A stretch of 38,567 nt of DNA from the NCBI GenBank assembly GCA_964243295.1, contig CAXTEJ010000031.1, positions 1-38,567 on the forward strand, given 5' to 3'. The notes under the pieces were generated by a model. The model searched no databases. It was not told the DNA's origin and worked only from the letters and a program-made list of their open reading frames with translations. Below are positions 1-9,266 of the stretch, piece after piece. Positions within the stretch are counted from its first letter, which is position 1. Each line of letters starts with the position of its first letter. Origin of the DNA: CAXTEJ01 sp964243295. Lineage in GTDB: Bacteria; Actinomycetota; Actinomycetes; Actinomycetales; Angustibacteraceae. The translations under genes and the position numbers were made by a program.

Positions 1-876
1 GTCTGGGGCACCGGCGCGCTGCCGACCGCACCGGGCCGCGACACCGCCGCGATGCTCGCCGCCGCCCGCAGCGGCGAGCTGGCCGGTCTCGTCGTCGGCG
101 GCGTCGACCCCGCCGACCTGCCCGACCCGCAGGCCGCGCTGGAGGCTCTCGACGCCGCGTCGTTCGTCGTGTCGCTCGAGCTGTCGCACAGCGCCGTCAC
201 CGCGCGCGCCGACGTCGTGCTGCCGGTGGCCGCCGCCCGCGAGAAGGCCGGCACGTTCTGGGACTGGGAGGGTCGCGAGCGGCCCTTCCCCGTCGTGCTC
301 GAGACCTCCTCGATGAGCGACCACCGCGTGCTCGACCTGCTGGCCGACGAGCTCGACGTCCGCCTCGGCACCCGCGACGTCGCCGCCGTGCGCCGCCAGG
401 CCGCCGAGCTCGCCGGCTGGGAGGGCGTGCACGCCCCGGCGCCGTCGGTCGCGCCGTCCGCGCTGCCGGCCGTCGGCCCTCACGAGGCCGTGCTGTCCAC
501 CTGGTCGCTGCTGCTGGACGCCGGCCGGCTGCAGGCCGGTGAGCCCTGGCTCGCCGGAACCGCGCGGCGCCCGGTCGTGCGGCTGAGCCCCGCGACCGCC
601 GCCGAGCTCGGCGCGGCGGAGGGCGAGCCGGTCACGGTCGGGTCGTCGTCCGGCTCGGTCACGCTGCCGCTGCTCGTCACGGTCATGCCGGACGGGGTGG
701 CGTGGGTGCCGACCAACCAGACCGGCGCGCCGGTGCGCAGCCTGCTGCGCGCGTCCGGCGGCGAGGTCGTCACACTGTCCCGCGCGGTGCTCGACCGGCC
801 CGTGACCGAGCAGGCGACCTCTCCCGTGCCCACCGGCGCGAGCGCGGCGACGCAGACCGAGGCAGGTGCGGCATGA
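1..876 (+). CDS. nuoG: NADH-quinone oxidoreductase subunit G, C-terminal part (5' end outside window)
   Basis: The frame is open from the first base, so this is the C-terminal 291 residues of a larger protein. The text is typical of actinobacterial NuoG: a molybdopterin-oxidoreductase-like fold whose segment around LSHSAVTARADVVLPVAA, followed by AGTFWDWEGR, resembles the cofactor-domain region that in NuoG no longer binds a cofactor. A second beta-rich domain (roughly residues 185-265, with a PTNQTGAPVRSLL segment) corresponds to the molydopterin-dinucleotide-binding fold. NuoG carries the Fe-S relay of the peripheral arm of complex I, but those N-terminal clusters lie upstream of the window. 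The stop TGA (874-876) overlaps the nuoH ATG in ATGA, so the two are translationally coupled. The assignment rests on this text together with the nuoH-N order that follows. Confidence 0.93.
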   Translation, partial: VWGTGALPTAPGRDTAAMLAAARSGELAGLVVGGVDPADLPDPQAALEALDAASFVVSLELSHSAVTARADVVLPVAAAREKAGTFWDWEGRERPFPVVLETSSMSDHRVLDLLADELDVRLGTRDVAAVRRQAAELAGWEGVHAPAPSVAPSALPAVGPHEAVLSTWSLLLDAGRLQAGEPWLAGTARRPVVRLSPATAAELGAAEGEPVTVGSSSGSVTLPLLVTVMPDGVAWVPTNQTGAPVRSLLRASGGEVVTLSRAVLDRPVTEQATSPVPTGASAATQTEAGAA

Positions 877-2192
877 CCACGGCCCTGGTGAGCCCCGGCG
901 CAGCCGACTTCAGCCAGGAGACCTGGTGGCTGGTGCTGGCCAAGGCCCTGCTGGTGTTCGTGTTCCTCGTCGTCACGACCCTGCTGGTCATCTGGTTCGA
1001 GCGCCGCGTGATCGGCCGCATGCAGCAGCGCCCCGGCCCCAACCGCACCGGCCCGTTCGGGCTGCTGCAGACCCTGGCCGACGGCATCAAGCTGGCGCTC
1101 AAGGAGGACATCATCCCCAAGGCGGCCGACAAGGTCGTCTTCATCATCGCGCCCGCCATCTCGGCGGCCATGTGCTTCGTCGCCTTCGCGATCATCCCCT
1201 TCGGTCCCTCGGTCAGCGTCCTCGGCCACCTCACCCCGCTGCAGCTGACCGACATCCCGGTCGCCGTGCTGTTCGTGCTCTCCGTCGCCAGTGTCGGCGT
1301 CTACGGCATCCTGCTGGCCGGCTGGTCGTCGGGCTCGACCTACCCCCTGCTCGGCGCGCTGCGCGCGTCGGCGCAGGTCATCAGCTACGAGATCGCGATG
1401 GGGCTCTCGCTGGTCGCGGTGTTCCTCTACGCCGGGTCGATGTCGACGTCCGAGATCGTCTACGCCCAGCGCGACCTGTGGTTCGTGATCCCCGCGGTGT
1501 TCTCGTTCGTCGTCTACATCATCACGATGCTGGGCGAGACCAACCGGCTGCCGTTCGACCTCGCCGAGGGCGAGGGCGAGCTGACCGGCGGGTTCCACAC
1601 CGAGTACTCCTCGCTGAAGTTCGCGCTGTTCTTCCTGGCCGAGTACGTCAACATGGTCACCGTCTCAGCCCTCGCCACGACGCTGTTCCTCGGCGGCTGG
1701 CGCGCCCCCTGGCCGCTCTCGGCCGTCGGTGACGGCGTGCTGAACACCGGGTGGTGGCCGCTCGCGTGGTTCGTCATCAAGCTGTGGATGTTCCTGTTCT
1801 TCTTCGTCTGGGTGCGCGGCTCGCTGCCGCGCGTGCGCTACGACCAGTTCATGCGGTTCGGCTGGAAGTTCCTCATCCCCGCGAGCCTGGTCTGGATCCT
1901 GGCCGTCGCCACCATCCAGGGCGTGCGCACCTTCGGCGGCGTGAGCCGCACGCAGCTCATCGTCGGTGTCGGCGTGATCGCCGTCATCGGGCTCGCGGTG
2001 GCCTGGGCCTACGACGCCCGCGCCGCGCGCGAGGTCGACGACAGCGGGTGGGAGCTCGGCGAGGTCGACCCCTTCGAGGGCGGCCACCCCGTGCCCCCGC
2101 TGCCCGGCCAGACCGTCGCCGTCACCCGTGGCCCGCGCCAGCGCGCGCTGACCGGTGCCTCACCCGCCTCCGAGGAGGAGCCCCGTGGCTGA
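873..2192 (+). CDS. nuoH: NADH-quinone oxidoreductase subunit H
   Basis: This 439-residue multi-span membrane subunit forms part of the quinone-binding chamber at the junction of the membrane and peripheral arms of complex I. The conserved segment with ERRVIGRMQQRPGPNRTGP comes just after the first membrane span, and the acidic loop GETNRLPFDLAEGEGELTGG, a hallmark of NuoH/ND1, lies at about residues 220-240. The start ATG at 873 overlaps the nuoG stop by 4 nt. An upstream in-frame start at 702 would put about 57 residues inside nuoG and lacks family similarity. The C-terminal tail after the last span (from about residue 385) is hydrophilic and acidic, longer than in E. coli NuoH (325 aa), as is common in actinobacteria. 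Confidence 0.97.
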   Translation: MTTALVSPGAADFSQETWWLVLAKALLVFVFLVVTTLLVIWFERRVIGRMQQRPGPNRTGPFGLLQTLADGIKLALKEDIIPKAADKVVFIIAPAISAAMCFVAFAIIPFGPSVSVLGHLTPLQLTDIPVAVLFVLSVASVGVYGILLAGWSSGSTYPLLGALRASAQVISYEIAMGLSLVAVFLYAGSMSTSEIVYAQRDLWFVIPAVFSFVVYIITMLGETNRLPFDLAEGEGELTGGFHTEYSSLKFALFFLAEYVNMVTVSALATTLFLGGWRAPWPLSAVGDGVLNTGWWPLAWFVIKLWMFLFFFVWVRGSLPRVRYDQFMRFGWKFLIPASLVWILAVATIQGVRTFGGVSRTQLIVGVGVIAVIGLAVAWAYDARAAREVDDSGWELGEVDPFEGGHPVPPLPGQTVAVTRGPRQRALTGASPASEEEPRG

Positions 2193-2916
2193 CCAGACCC
2201 GCGACCCGGCGGTCCCCGACCCCACCGCCCAGCGGGGGCACGCCGAGCCGACGTCCCCCGACAAGGGCCGCACCGACGGCCCGGTCTCGCGGTGGACTGC
2301 TCCGGCCGCGGGCTTCGGCGTCAGCTTCTCGACGATGTTCCGCAAGGTGCTCACCGAGGAGTACCCCGAGAAGCCGCGGGGCACCGAGCCGCGCTACCAC
2401 GGCCGCCACCAGCTGAACCGGCACCCCGACGGGCTGGAGAAGTGCATCGGCTGCGAGCTGTGCGCCTGGGCCTGCCCGGCCGACGCGATCTACGTCGAGG
2501 GCGCCGACAACACCGACGACGCGCGCTACTCGCCCGGTGAGCGCTACGGCCGCGTCTACCAGATCAACTACCTGCGGTGCATCTTCTGCGGGCTGTGCAT
2601 CGAGGCCTGCCCGACGCGGGCGCTGACGATGACCAACGAGTACGAGCTCGCCGACGACCGTCGCGCCAAGCTCATCTTCGACAAGGAGCAGCTGCTCGCG
2701 CCGCTGCGCCAGGGCATGCTGCGCGCGCCCCACCCGATGCCGCCGGGCGCCGACGACCAGTCGTACTACCGCGGCGAGGTGACCGGCGTGAGCCCCGAGC
2801 AGCAGTCGTGGGTCGACGCGCGCGCCACCTCGACCGGCGACACCGGCGACATCGAGGGCGTCGAGACCACCGGCCCGCAGTCGGTCGGCGAGGCCATCGG
2901 GCAGGCCCACCGGTGA
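2185..2916 (+). CDS. nuoI: NADH-quinone oxidoreductase subunit I (2x[4Fe-4S] ferredoxin-type)
   Basis: This 243-residue subunit carries clusters N6a and N6b, which pass electrons towards N2 and the quinone. Two CxxCxxCxxxC motifs are visible: C87, C90, C93, C97 (CIGCELCAWACP) and C132, C135, C138, C142 (CIFCGLCIEACP). The start is GTG 2185, chosen because a strong GAGGAG ribosome-binding sequence lies at about 2172-2180 and the protein then overlaps nuoH by only 8 nt. About 40 Pro/Asp-rich residues precede the conserved core, and an acidic tail of about 60 residues follows the second cluster; both are additions relative to E. coli NuoI (180 aa). The stop overlaps the nuoJ GTG start. Confidence 0.97.
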   Translation: MADQTRDPAVPDPTAQRGHAEPTSPDKGRTDGPVSRWTAPAAGFGVSFSTMFRKVLTEEYPEKPRGTEPRYHGRHQLNRHPDGLEKCIGCELCAWACPADAIYVEGADNTDDARYSPGERYGRVYQINYLRCIFCGLCIEACPTRALTMTNEYELADDRRAKLIFDKEQLLAPLRQGMLRAPHPMPPGADDQSYYRGEVTGVSPEQQSWVDARATSTGDTGDIEGVETTGPQSVGEAIGQAHR

Positions 2917-3803
2917 CCGGCGTCCACCTCGGGCTGCTCGCGACGACGACCACCACCGTCTCGGACGCCGCACCCGGGGCAGGCGAGAACGTGCTGTTCT
3001 GGCTGCTCGCGCCCGTCATGGTCGTCGCCGCGCTCGGGCTGCTCGTGGCCAAGAAGGCCGTGCACGCGGCGCTCGCCATGGCCGTGGTCATGGTCTGCCT
3101 CGGCATCGTCTACGTCATCCAGCACGCCGACTTCCTGGGCGTCATCCAGGTGTTCGTCTACACCGGCGCGGTGATGATGCTGTTCCTGTTCGTCCTGATG
3201 CTGGTCGGCGTCGACTCGGCCGACTCCCTCGTCGAGACCATCCGCGGCCAGCGCTGGGTCGGGCTGCTGCTCGCGCTCGGGCTCGCCGTCCTGCTCGTCA
3301 CGGCAGTCGGCTCCGTGACCTTCGCCAGCCCCGTGGGCCTGACGGCGGCCAACGCCGAAGGCAACGTGCTCGGCATCGCGAACAAGATCTTCGGGCAGTA
3401 CGTGTGGGCCTTCGAGGTCACGAGCGCGCTGCTGATCACCGCCGCGATGGGCGCGATGGTGCTCGCGCACCGTGAGCGGCTCGGCCCGCGCCGCAGCCAG
3501 CGGGTGCAGGCAGCCGACCGCGTGCGCAGCGGCCGTCTCGTCGCGGGCCTGCCCGCCCCGGGCGTCTTCGCTCGTCACAACGCCGTCGACACCCCGGCGC
3601 TGCTGCCCGACGGCACCCCCAGCGAGCTGTCGGTCTCGCGCGTCGTCCGGTCCCGCGCGCAGGTGCGCCCGGCCGACGACTTCGACCGCGCGGTCGCAGG
3701 CATCGAGAGCGATCTCGACGCCGACGGCGAGGCGCACCGCCAGGCGGGGATCGACCCCGGTCTCGACACCGGCATCGACACCCAGTCCGGAGGCCGACGG
3801 TGA
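2913..3803 (+). CDS. nuoJ: NADH-quinone oxidoreductase subunit J
   Basis: This is a 296-residue membrane subunit (ND6 homologue) of the proton-pumping arm. Five hydrophobic spans lie within residues 20-185. The third, around VIQVFVYTGAVMMLFLFVLML, contains the ND6/NuoJ helix whose pi-bulge is linked to coupling in known structures. GTG 2913 overlaps the nuoI TGA. Residues from about 190 onward form a soluble Arg/Asp-rich extension absent from E. coli NuoJ (184 aa) but usual in actinobacterial homologues. The stop overlaps the GTG of nuoK. Confidence 0.95.
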   Translation: MTGVHLGLLATTTTTVSDAAPGAGENVLFWLLAPVMVVAALGLLVAKKAVHAALAMAVVMVCLGIVYVIQHADFLGVIQVFVYTGAVMMLFLFVLMLVGVDSADSLVETIRGQRWVGLLLALGLAVLLVTAVGSVTFASPVGLTAANAEGNVLGIANKIFGQYVWAFEVTSALLITAAMGAMVLAHRERLGPRRSQRVQAADRVRSGRLVAGLPAPGVFARHNAVDTPALLPDGTPSELSVSRVVRSRAQVRPADDFDRAVAGIESDLDADGEAHRQAGIDPGLDTGIDTQSGGRR

Positions 3804-4099
3804 CGCTCAGCTACTGGATCTACCTGTCCTGCGTGCTGTTCGCCATCGGGTCGGCGACGGTGCTGCTGCGGCGCAACGCGATCGTGGTGTTCATGGGCGT
3901 CGAGCTGATGCTCAACGCGACCAACCTGGCCTTCGTCACCTTCGCCCGTATGCAGGGCACGCTCGACGGCCAGGTGGTCGCGCTGTTCGTGATGCTCGTG
4001 GCCGCCGCCGAGGTCGTCGTCGGCCTCGCGATCATCATGAGCATCTTCCGTGCCCGCCGCTCCGCGTCGGTGGACGACGCCACCCTGCTCAGGCTCTAG
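3800..4099 (+). CDS. nuoK: NADH-quinone oxidoreductase subunit K
   Basis: This 99-residue, three-span subunit (ND4L homologue) has exactly the family length. The second span has the characteristic GVELMLNATNLAFV segment with the membrane-embedded glutamate needed for proton transfer. A second acidic residue follows in AAAEVVVGLAIIMSIFR. GTG 3800 overlaps the nuoJ stop (GTGA). A 58-nt spacer then separates it from nuoL, one of only two gaps of this size in the operon. Confidence 0.97.
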   Translation: MTLSYWIYLSCVLFAIGSATVLLRRNAIVVFMGVELMLNATNLAFVTFARMQGTLDGQVVALFVMLVAAAEVVVGLAIIMSIFRARRSASVDDATLLRL

Positions 4100-4157
4100 C
4101 CTCACCTCGACGCGGCACGAGCCCGGCTCCTTTGACCCGAACGGAATCCATACCCAG

Positions 4158-6095
4158 ATGACCAGCACCACGGCCCTGGCCGCTGCGGGTGCCGTCGGCA
4201 CCCAGGCGGCGTCGGGGGCCCTCACGCTGACCTGGCTGCTCATCGGGCTGCCGCTGCTGGGCGCCGCCGTGCTGCTGCTGGGCGGACGGCGCGCGGACCC
4301 CGTCGGGCACGTCGTCGGCACGGTGGCGTCGTGGGGGGCGTTCGTCGTCGCGGCGGTGCTGTTCGTGACGCTGCTCGGCCGAGACGGCGAGGACCGCTCG
4401 GTCGACCAGCACCTGTTCTCGTGGATCAGCGCCGGCACGTTCAAGCTGGACGCCGGTCTGCTGCTCGACCCGCTGTCGATGGCCTTCGTGCTGCTCGTGA
4501 CGTTCGTCGGGTCACTGATCCACGTCTACTCCATCGCCTACATGGAGCACGACCGCGACCGGCGCCGGTTCTTCGCCTATCTCAACCTGTTCGTCGCGGC
4601 GATGCTGCTGCTGGTGCTGGCCGACAGCTACCTGCTGCTCTACCTCGGCTGGGAGGGCGTCGGCCTGGCGTCGTACCTGCTCATCGGCTTCTGGAACCAC
4701 AACCCGGCGTACGCCGCCGCGTCGAAGAAGGCGTTCGTCGCCAACCGCGTCGGTGACCTCGGGCTGTCGATCGCCATCATGATCATGTTCGTGCAGTTCG
4801 GGTCGGTCGACTTCGCCACGGTGTTCGCCGGTGCGTCGGGCGCCTCGACGGCAGCGCTGACCGCGATCGGCCTGATGCTGCTGCTCGGCGCGTGCGGCAA
4901 GTCCGCGCAGTTCCCGCTGCAGTCCTGGCTCGGCGACGCCATGGCCGGCCCGACGCCGGTGTCGGCGCTGATCCACGCCGCCACCATGGTCACCGCGGGC
5001 GTCTACCTGGTCGTGCGCTCCCACCCGATCTACGACCTCGCGCCCGACGCGCGCCTGGTCGTGGTCGTCGTGGGCGCCGTCACGCTGGTCTTCGGCGCGG
5101 TCATCGGCTGCGCCAAGGACGACATCAAGAAGGCGCTCGCCGCGTCGACCATGAGCCAGATCGGCTACATGATGCTCGCCGCCGGTCTCGGCCCGGTCGG
5201 CTACGTGTTCGCCATCTTCCACCTGCTGACGCACGGCTTCTTCAAGGCCGGCATGTTCCTCGGCGCCGGCTCGGTCATGCACGGCATGGGCGACCAGGTG
5301 AACATGCGCCGCTTCGGCGGCCTGAGCGCGGTCATGAAGATCACCTGGGTGACGTTCCTGCTCGGCTGGCTCGCGATCATCGGCTTCCCGTTCCTGTCCG
5401 GCTTCTGGAGCAAGGACCGGATCATCGAGGCCGCCTTCGTCGGCGAGGGGTGGCGGCCGTGGGTGTTCGGGCTGACCGCGATGCTCGCAGCGGGCCTGAC
5501 CGCCTTCTACATGTCGCGGCTGTTCCTCATGACCTTCCACGGCCGGCGCCGCTGGACCGAGGAGGTGCACCCGCACGAGTCCCCGCTGCTGATGACCGTG
5601 CCGATGATGGTGCTGGCCGTCGGGTCGGCGTTCCTCGGCCTCGCGCTCGGGCCGACCGGTGCCATCGAGTCCTGGCTCGCGCCCGTCGTGGGCGAGCACG
5701 GCGAGGAGAGCCCGGTGCTGCCCGCCTGGTCCATCACCGTGCTGACCCTGCTGCTCGTCGCCGCCGGTGTGGGGCTCGCCTACACCCGCTACGTCCGCGC
5801 GGAGGTGCCGCAGGCCGCGCCGGTGGGCTCCTTCGCCACCCGTGCCGCGCGCCGCGACCTGTTCCAGGACGACGTCAACGAGGCCCTGCTGATGCGCCCG
5901 GGCCAGCAGCTGACGCGCGGCCTGGTGCTGACCGACGACCACGGCGTCGACGGGGCCGTCCGCGGTGTCAGCGGGCTCGTCGGCGCGACGTCGGTGCAGC
6001 TGCGCCGGCTGCAGACCGGCTTCGTGCGCTCCTACGCCCTGACCATGCTCGGCGGTGTCGTCGTCCTCGTCGGCGCCCTGGCGGTGGTCCGGTGA
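4158..6095 (+). CDS. nuoL: NADH-quinone oxidoreductase subunit L
   Basis: This 645-residue antiporter-like subunit is at the distal end of the membrane arm. It shows the NuoL/ND5 signature around LLLYLGWEGVGLASYLLIGF, then KKAFVANRVGDLG, the QSWLGDAMAGPTPVSALIHA segment and HLLTHGFFKAGMFLGAGSV. These contain the conserved Glu/Lys/His residues of the antiporter channel. ATG 4158 gives the usual N-terminus, with the first span at about residues 22-42. No strong ribosome-binding sequence precedes it, so an alternative nearby start is possible. It follows nuoK by 58 nt and precedes nuoM by 55 nt. Confidence 0.97.
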   Translation: MTSTTALAAAGAVGTQAASGALTLTWLLIGLPLLGAAVLLLGGRRADPVGHVVGTVASWGAFVVAAVLFVTLLGRDGEDRSVDQHLFSWISAGTFKLDAGLLLDPLSMAFVLLVTFVGSLIHVYSIAYMEHDRDRRRFFAYLNLFVAAMLLLVLADSYLLLYLGWEGVGLASYLLIGFWNHNPAYAAASKKAFVANRVGDLGLSIAIMIMFVQFGSVDFATVFAGASGASTAALTAIGLMLLLGACGKSAQFPLQSWLGDAMAGPTPVSALIHAATMVTAGVYLVVRSHPIYDLAPDARLVVVVVGAVTLVFGAVIGCAKDDIKKALAASTMSQIGYMMLAAGLGPVGYVFAIFHLLTHGFFKAGMFLGAGSVMHGMGDQVNMRRFGGLSAVMKITWVTFLLGWLAIIGFPFLSGFWSKDRIIEAAFVGEGWRPWVFGLTAMLAAGLTAFYMSRLFLMTFHGRRRWTEEVHPHESPLLMTVPMMVLAVGSAFLGLALGPTGAIESWLAPVVGEHGEESPVLPAWSITVLTLLLVAAGVGLAYTRYVRAEVPQAAPVGSFATRAARRDLFQDDVNEALLMRPGQQLTRGLVLTDDHGVDGAVRGVSGLVGATSVQLRRLQTGFVRSYALTMLGGVVVLVGALAVVR

Positions 6096-6150
6096 CGCTG
6101 CTCGTGGCCGTGCTCACCCACCGGCCCGCCTCCACCGGAACGGACACCTG

Positions 6151-7692
6151 ATGCAGGACCTCCCCTGGCTGACCGCGATGGGCGCCGTCCCGCTGGTGGG
6201 CGCCGTCGTCGTGGCCGCGCTGCCCGGCGGCGCGGCCGCCCGCGCCAAGCTGGTCGCCCTCGGCGCCTCGCTGGTGACCCTGGCGCTGATGATCGGGGCC
6301 GCGCTGACCTTCGACGCCGGCTCGGAGCAGCGCTTCCAGCTCACCGAGCTGCACGAGTGGATCCCGCAGTTCGGCGTCAGCTACGCGGTGGGCGTCGACG
6401 GCATCGGCCTGGTGCTGCTGGGCCTCGCCGCGGTGCTGACCCCGGTGTGCATCCTCGCCGCCTGGAACGACGTGCCGACCGTCGGCCGCCGCGAGCAGAA
6501 CTACTTCGCGCTGCTGCTGCTGGTCGAGACCACCATGGTCGGGGTCTTCAGCGCCACCGACGTGTTCTTGTTCTACGTCTTCTTCGAGGTGCTGCTGATC
6601 CCGGTCTACTTCCTGATCGGCACCTACGGCGGCGCCCGCCGCCAGTACGCCGCGGGCAAGTTCCTTCTCTACAGCCTGCTCGGCGGGCTGGTCATGCTGG
6701 TCGCGGTCATCGCCCTCTACGTCGCCGGCCCCGGCGGCTCGCAGGGCTTCCTGCTGTCGAACCTCACCGGTCTGCAGCTCGACCGCGGCGCCGAGCGGCT
6801 GATGTTCCTCGGCTTCTTCTTCGCCTTCGCGATCAAGGCGCCGCTGTTCCCGGTGCACACCTGGCTGCCCGACGCCTCCGAGCAGGCCCCCGCGCCGGTC
6901 GCCGTCCTGCTCGTCGGCGTGCTCGACAAGGTCGGCACCTACGGCATGATCCGCTTCTGCCTGCCGCTGTTCCCCGAGGCGTCGAGGTGGGCGACGCCGG
7001 TCATCACCGTGCTGGCGGTCATCTCGATCGTGTACGGCGCGCTGCTCGCCATCGGGCAGACCGAGATCATGCGGCTGATCGGCTACACCTCGATCTCGCA
7101 CTTCGGCTTCATCGTGCTCGGCATCTTCGCCATGACCTCCACCGCCCAGAGCGGCGCCACGCTCTACATGGTCAACCACGGGTTCTCCACCGCCGCGCTG
7201 TTCCTCGTCGCGGCGATGCTGGCCGCGCGCCGGGGCTCCACCCGCATCGCCGACTACGGCGGCTGGCAGCGCGTGACCCCGCTGATCGCCGGCGTGTTCC
7301 TCGTCGCGGGCCTGTCGAGCCTCGCGCTCCCGGGCCTGTCGACCTTCGTCAGCGAGTTCCTGGTGCTCGTCGGCACCTACCAGCGCTACCCGGCGGCCGC
7401 CGTCGTCGCGACCGTGGCCATCATCTTGGCCTCGCTGTACATCCTGCTGACCTACCAGCGCATGATGACCGGCCCACGCCCCGAGCAGGCCGCCGGCACC
7501 CGTGACCTCACCCGCCGCGAGGCGTGGGTCGTCGCACCGGTCGTGGCGATCATCGTGGCCCTCGGCGTCTTCCCCGGCCCGGTGCTCGACGTCATCAACC
7601 CGGCCGTGCGCAGCACGCTGACCGACGTCGGCCGCACCGACCCGGTGCAGCAGGTGCCGGCGACCGCGACCACCCTCGGAGGGGCGCCGTGA
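6151..7692 (+). CDS. nuoM: NADH-quinone oxidoreductase subunit M
   Basis: This 513-residue antiporter-like subunit (ND4 homologue) forms the middle channel of the membrane arm. Diagnostic text includes FYVFFEVLLIPVYFLIGTYG (the conserved glutamate of the family), LFPVHTWLPDASEQAPAPVA, RLIGYTSISHFGFIVLGIF and NHGFSTAALFLVAAM. ATG 6151 is the first start after the 55-nt gap from nuoL and gives the expected N-terminal span. The stop overlaps the nuoN GTG. Confidence 0.97.
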   Translation: MQDLPWLTAMGAVPLVGAVVVAALPGGAAARAKLVALGASLVTLALMIGAALTFDAGSEQRFQLTELHEWIPQFGVSYAVGVDGIGLVLLGLAAVLTPVCILAAWNDVPTVGRREQNYFALLLLVETTMVGVFSATDVFLFYVFFEVLLIPVYFLIGTYGGARRQYAAGKFLLYSLLGGLVMLVAVIALYVAGPGGSQGFLLSNLTGLQLDRGAERLMFLGFFFAFAIKAPLFPVHTWLPDASEQAPAPVAVLLVGVLDKVGTYGMIRFCLPLFPEASRWATPVITVLAVISIVYGALLAIGQTEIMRLIGYTSISHFGFIVLGIFAMTSTAQSGATLYMVNHGFSTAALFLVAAMLAARRGSTRIADYGGWQRVTPLIAGVFLVAGLSSLALPGLSTFVSEFLVLVGTYQRYPAAAVVATVAIILASLYILLTYQRMMTGPRPEQAAGTRDLTRREAWVVAPVVAIIVALGVFPGPVLDVINPAVRSTLTDVGRTDPVQQVPATATTLGGAP

Positions 7693-9266
7693 GCCTGCTG
7701 ACCGCCGTCCAGGCGACCGCCATCGACGGCGCCACCATCTCGGCGCCCTCGATCTCCTACCGCCTGCTGTCGCCGGTGCTCGTCGTGCTCGGCACCGCCA
7801 TGATCGGCGTGCTGGTCGAGGCGTTCGCGCCGCGGCAGGGCCGGCGCACCGTCCAGGTGGTGCTGAGCCTCACGGGCCTCGCGGCAGCCTTCGTCTGCGT
7901 GGTCTACGCGACCGGTCAGCGGCAGGGCTCGACCGCCGCCCGGGCCGTGGTCGTCGACGACCCCGCGCTGTTCTGCCAGGGCGCGATCCTGGCGCTGGCC
8001 GCGCTCGGCGTCCTGATGATGGCCGAGCGGTTCAGCGGTCAGGAGGGTGACGCGTTCACCTCCACCGCCGCGAGCGTGCCCGGCTCGTCGTACGAGGCCG
8101 CCACGGCACGCGCCGGGTGGGTGCAGACCGAGGTCTTCCCCCTCACGCTGATCTCGGTCGGCGGCATGCTGCTGTTCCCGGCCGCGGGCGACCTGCTGAC
8201 CATGTTCGTCGCGCTCGAGGTGCTGTCGCTGCCGCTGTACCTGCTCAGCGGCCTGGCCCGCCGGCGGCGGCTGCTGTCGCAGGAGGCCGCGCTCAAGTAC
8301 TTCCTGCTGGGCTCGTTCTCGTCGGCGTTCTTCCTGTTCGGTGCCGCCATGCTGTTCGGCTACTCCGGCTCGCTGTACCTGTCCGACATCGCTGCCGCCG
8401 TCACGGCGCGCAGCGGTCAGGACGGCATCCTGCTCCTGGGCATCGTGCTGGTGGCCGTCGGGCTGCTGTTCAAGGTCGGTGCCGTGCCGTTCCACGCCTG
8501 GACGCCGGACGTCTACCAGGGCGCCCCGACCCCGGTCACGGCGTTCATGGCTGCCTGCACCAAGGTCGCGGCGTTCGGCGCCCTGCTGCGCTTCCTGTAC
8601 GTCGGCGTGCCCGGCGCCCGCTGGGACTACCAGCCGGTGCTGTGGGCCGTCGCGATCGCGACGATGGTCGTCGGCTCGGTCGTCGCCATCACCCAGACCG
8701 ACGTCAAGCGGATGCTGGCGTACTCCTCGATCGCCCACGCCGGGTTCATCCTCACCGGCGTGCTGGCCTTCGACCGCACCGGCCTCGCCGGCTCGCTGTT
8801 CTACCTAGTCGCGTACGGGATGACGACGATCGGCGCGTTCGCCGTCGTCACGCTGGTGCGCGACAGCGCCGGGGAGGCGACCGCGATGTCGCAGTGGGCG
8901 GGGCTGGCCCACCGCTCGCCGCTGCTCGCGGCGGTCTTCGCCCTCTACATGCTCTCGTTCGCGGGCATCCCGCTCACCGCCGGGTTCGCCGGCAAGTACT
9001 CGGTGTTCTCCGCCGCCGTCGCCCACGGCGGCACCTGGCTGGCGGTGGTCGGCGTGCTGTGCAGTGCCATCGCCGTCGTCTTCTACGTGCGCGTCATCGT
9101 CACCATGTACTTCGCCGAGGCCGAGGGCGACTCGGTCGTGGTGGCCTCGCCGGGCGCCGGCACCATCGTGGCCATCGGCGTCAGTGCCGCGGCGACGCTG
9201 CTGCTCGGCGTCTTCCCCAGCCTGCTGCTCGACCTGGCGGACCGGTCCGCCCAGTTCCTGCCGTGA
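7689..9266 (+). CDS. nuoN: NADH-quinone oxidoreductase subunit N
   Basis: This 525-residue antiporter-like subunit (ND2 homologue) has the signature segments MFVALEVLSLPLYLLSGLAR, EAALKYFLLGSFSSAFFLFG, VPFHAWTPDVYQGAPTPVTA and DVKRMLAYSSIAHAGFILTG, containing the conserved channel Glu, Lys and His residues. GTG 7689 overlaps the nuoM stop. The loop after the third span (around GQEGDAFTSTAASVPGSS) is a hydrophilic insertion relative to E. coli NuoN. The stop overlaps the start of the polyprenyl synthase gene. Confidence 0.97.
   Translation: MSLLTAVQATAIDGATISAPSISYRLLSPVLVVLGTAMIGVLVEAFAPRQGRRTVQVVLSLTGLAAAFVCVVYATGQRQGSTAARAVVVDDPALFCQGAILALAALGVLMMAERFSGQEGDAFTSTAASVPGSSYEAATARAGWVQTEVFPLTLISVGGMLLFPAAGDLLTMFVALEVLSLPLYLLSGLARRRRLLSQEAALKYFLLGSFSSAFFLFGAAMLFGYSGSLYLSDIAAAVTARSGQDGILLLGIVLVAVGLLFKVGAVPFHAWTPDVYQGAPTPVTAFMAACTKVAAFGALLRFLYVGVPGARWDYQPVLWAVAIATMVVGSVVAITQTDVKRMLAYSSIAHAGFILTGVLAFDRTGLAGSLFYLVAYGMTTIGAFAVVTLVRDSAGEATAMSQWAGLAHRSPLLAAVFALYMLSFAGIPLTAGFAGKYSVFSAAVAHGGTWLAVVGVLCSAIAVVFYVRVIVTMYFAEAEGDSVVVASPGAGTIVAIGVSAAATLLLGVFPSLLLDLADRSAQFLP

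Noticed and set aside
4132..4160. TTGACC upstream of nuoL as an internal promoter
   Set aside because: At 17 bp spacing the -10 position reads CAGATG, overlapping the start codon; not convincing.
4512..5942. Long minus-strand open frame opposite nuoL, and similar ones opposite nuoM, nuoN and the prenyl synthase
   Set aside because: They are made almost entirely of Arg/Gly/His/Asp/Gln-rich text without domains and lie opposite strongly conserved nuo genes; they result from high GC content.
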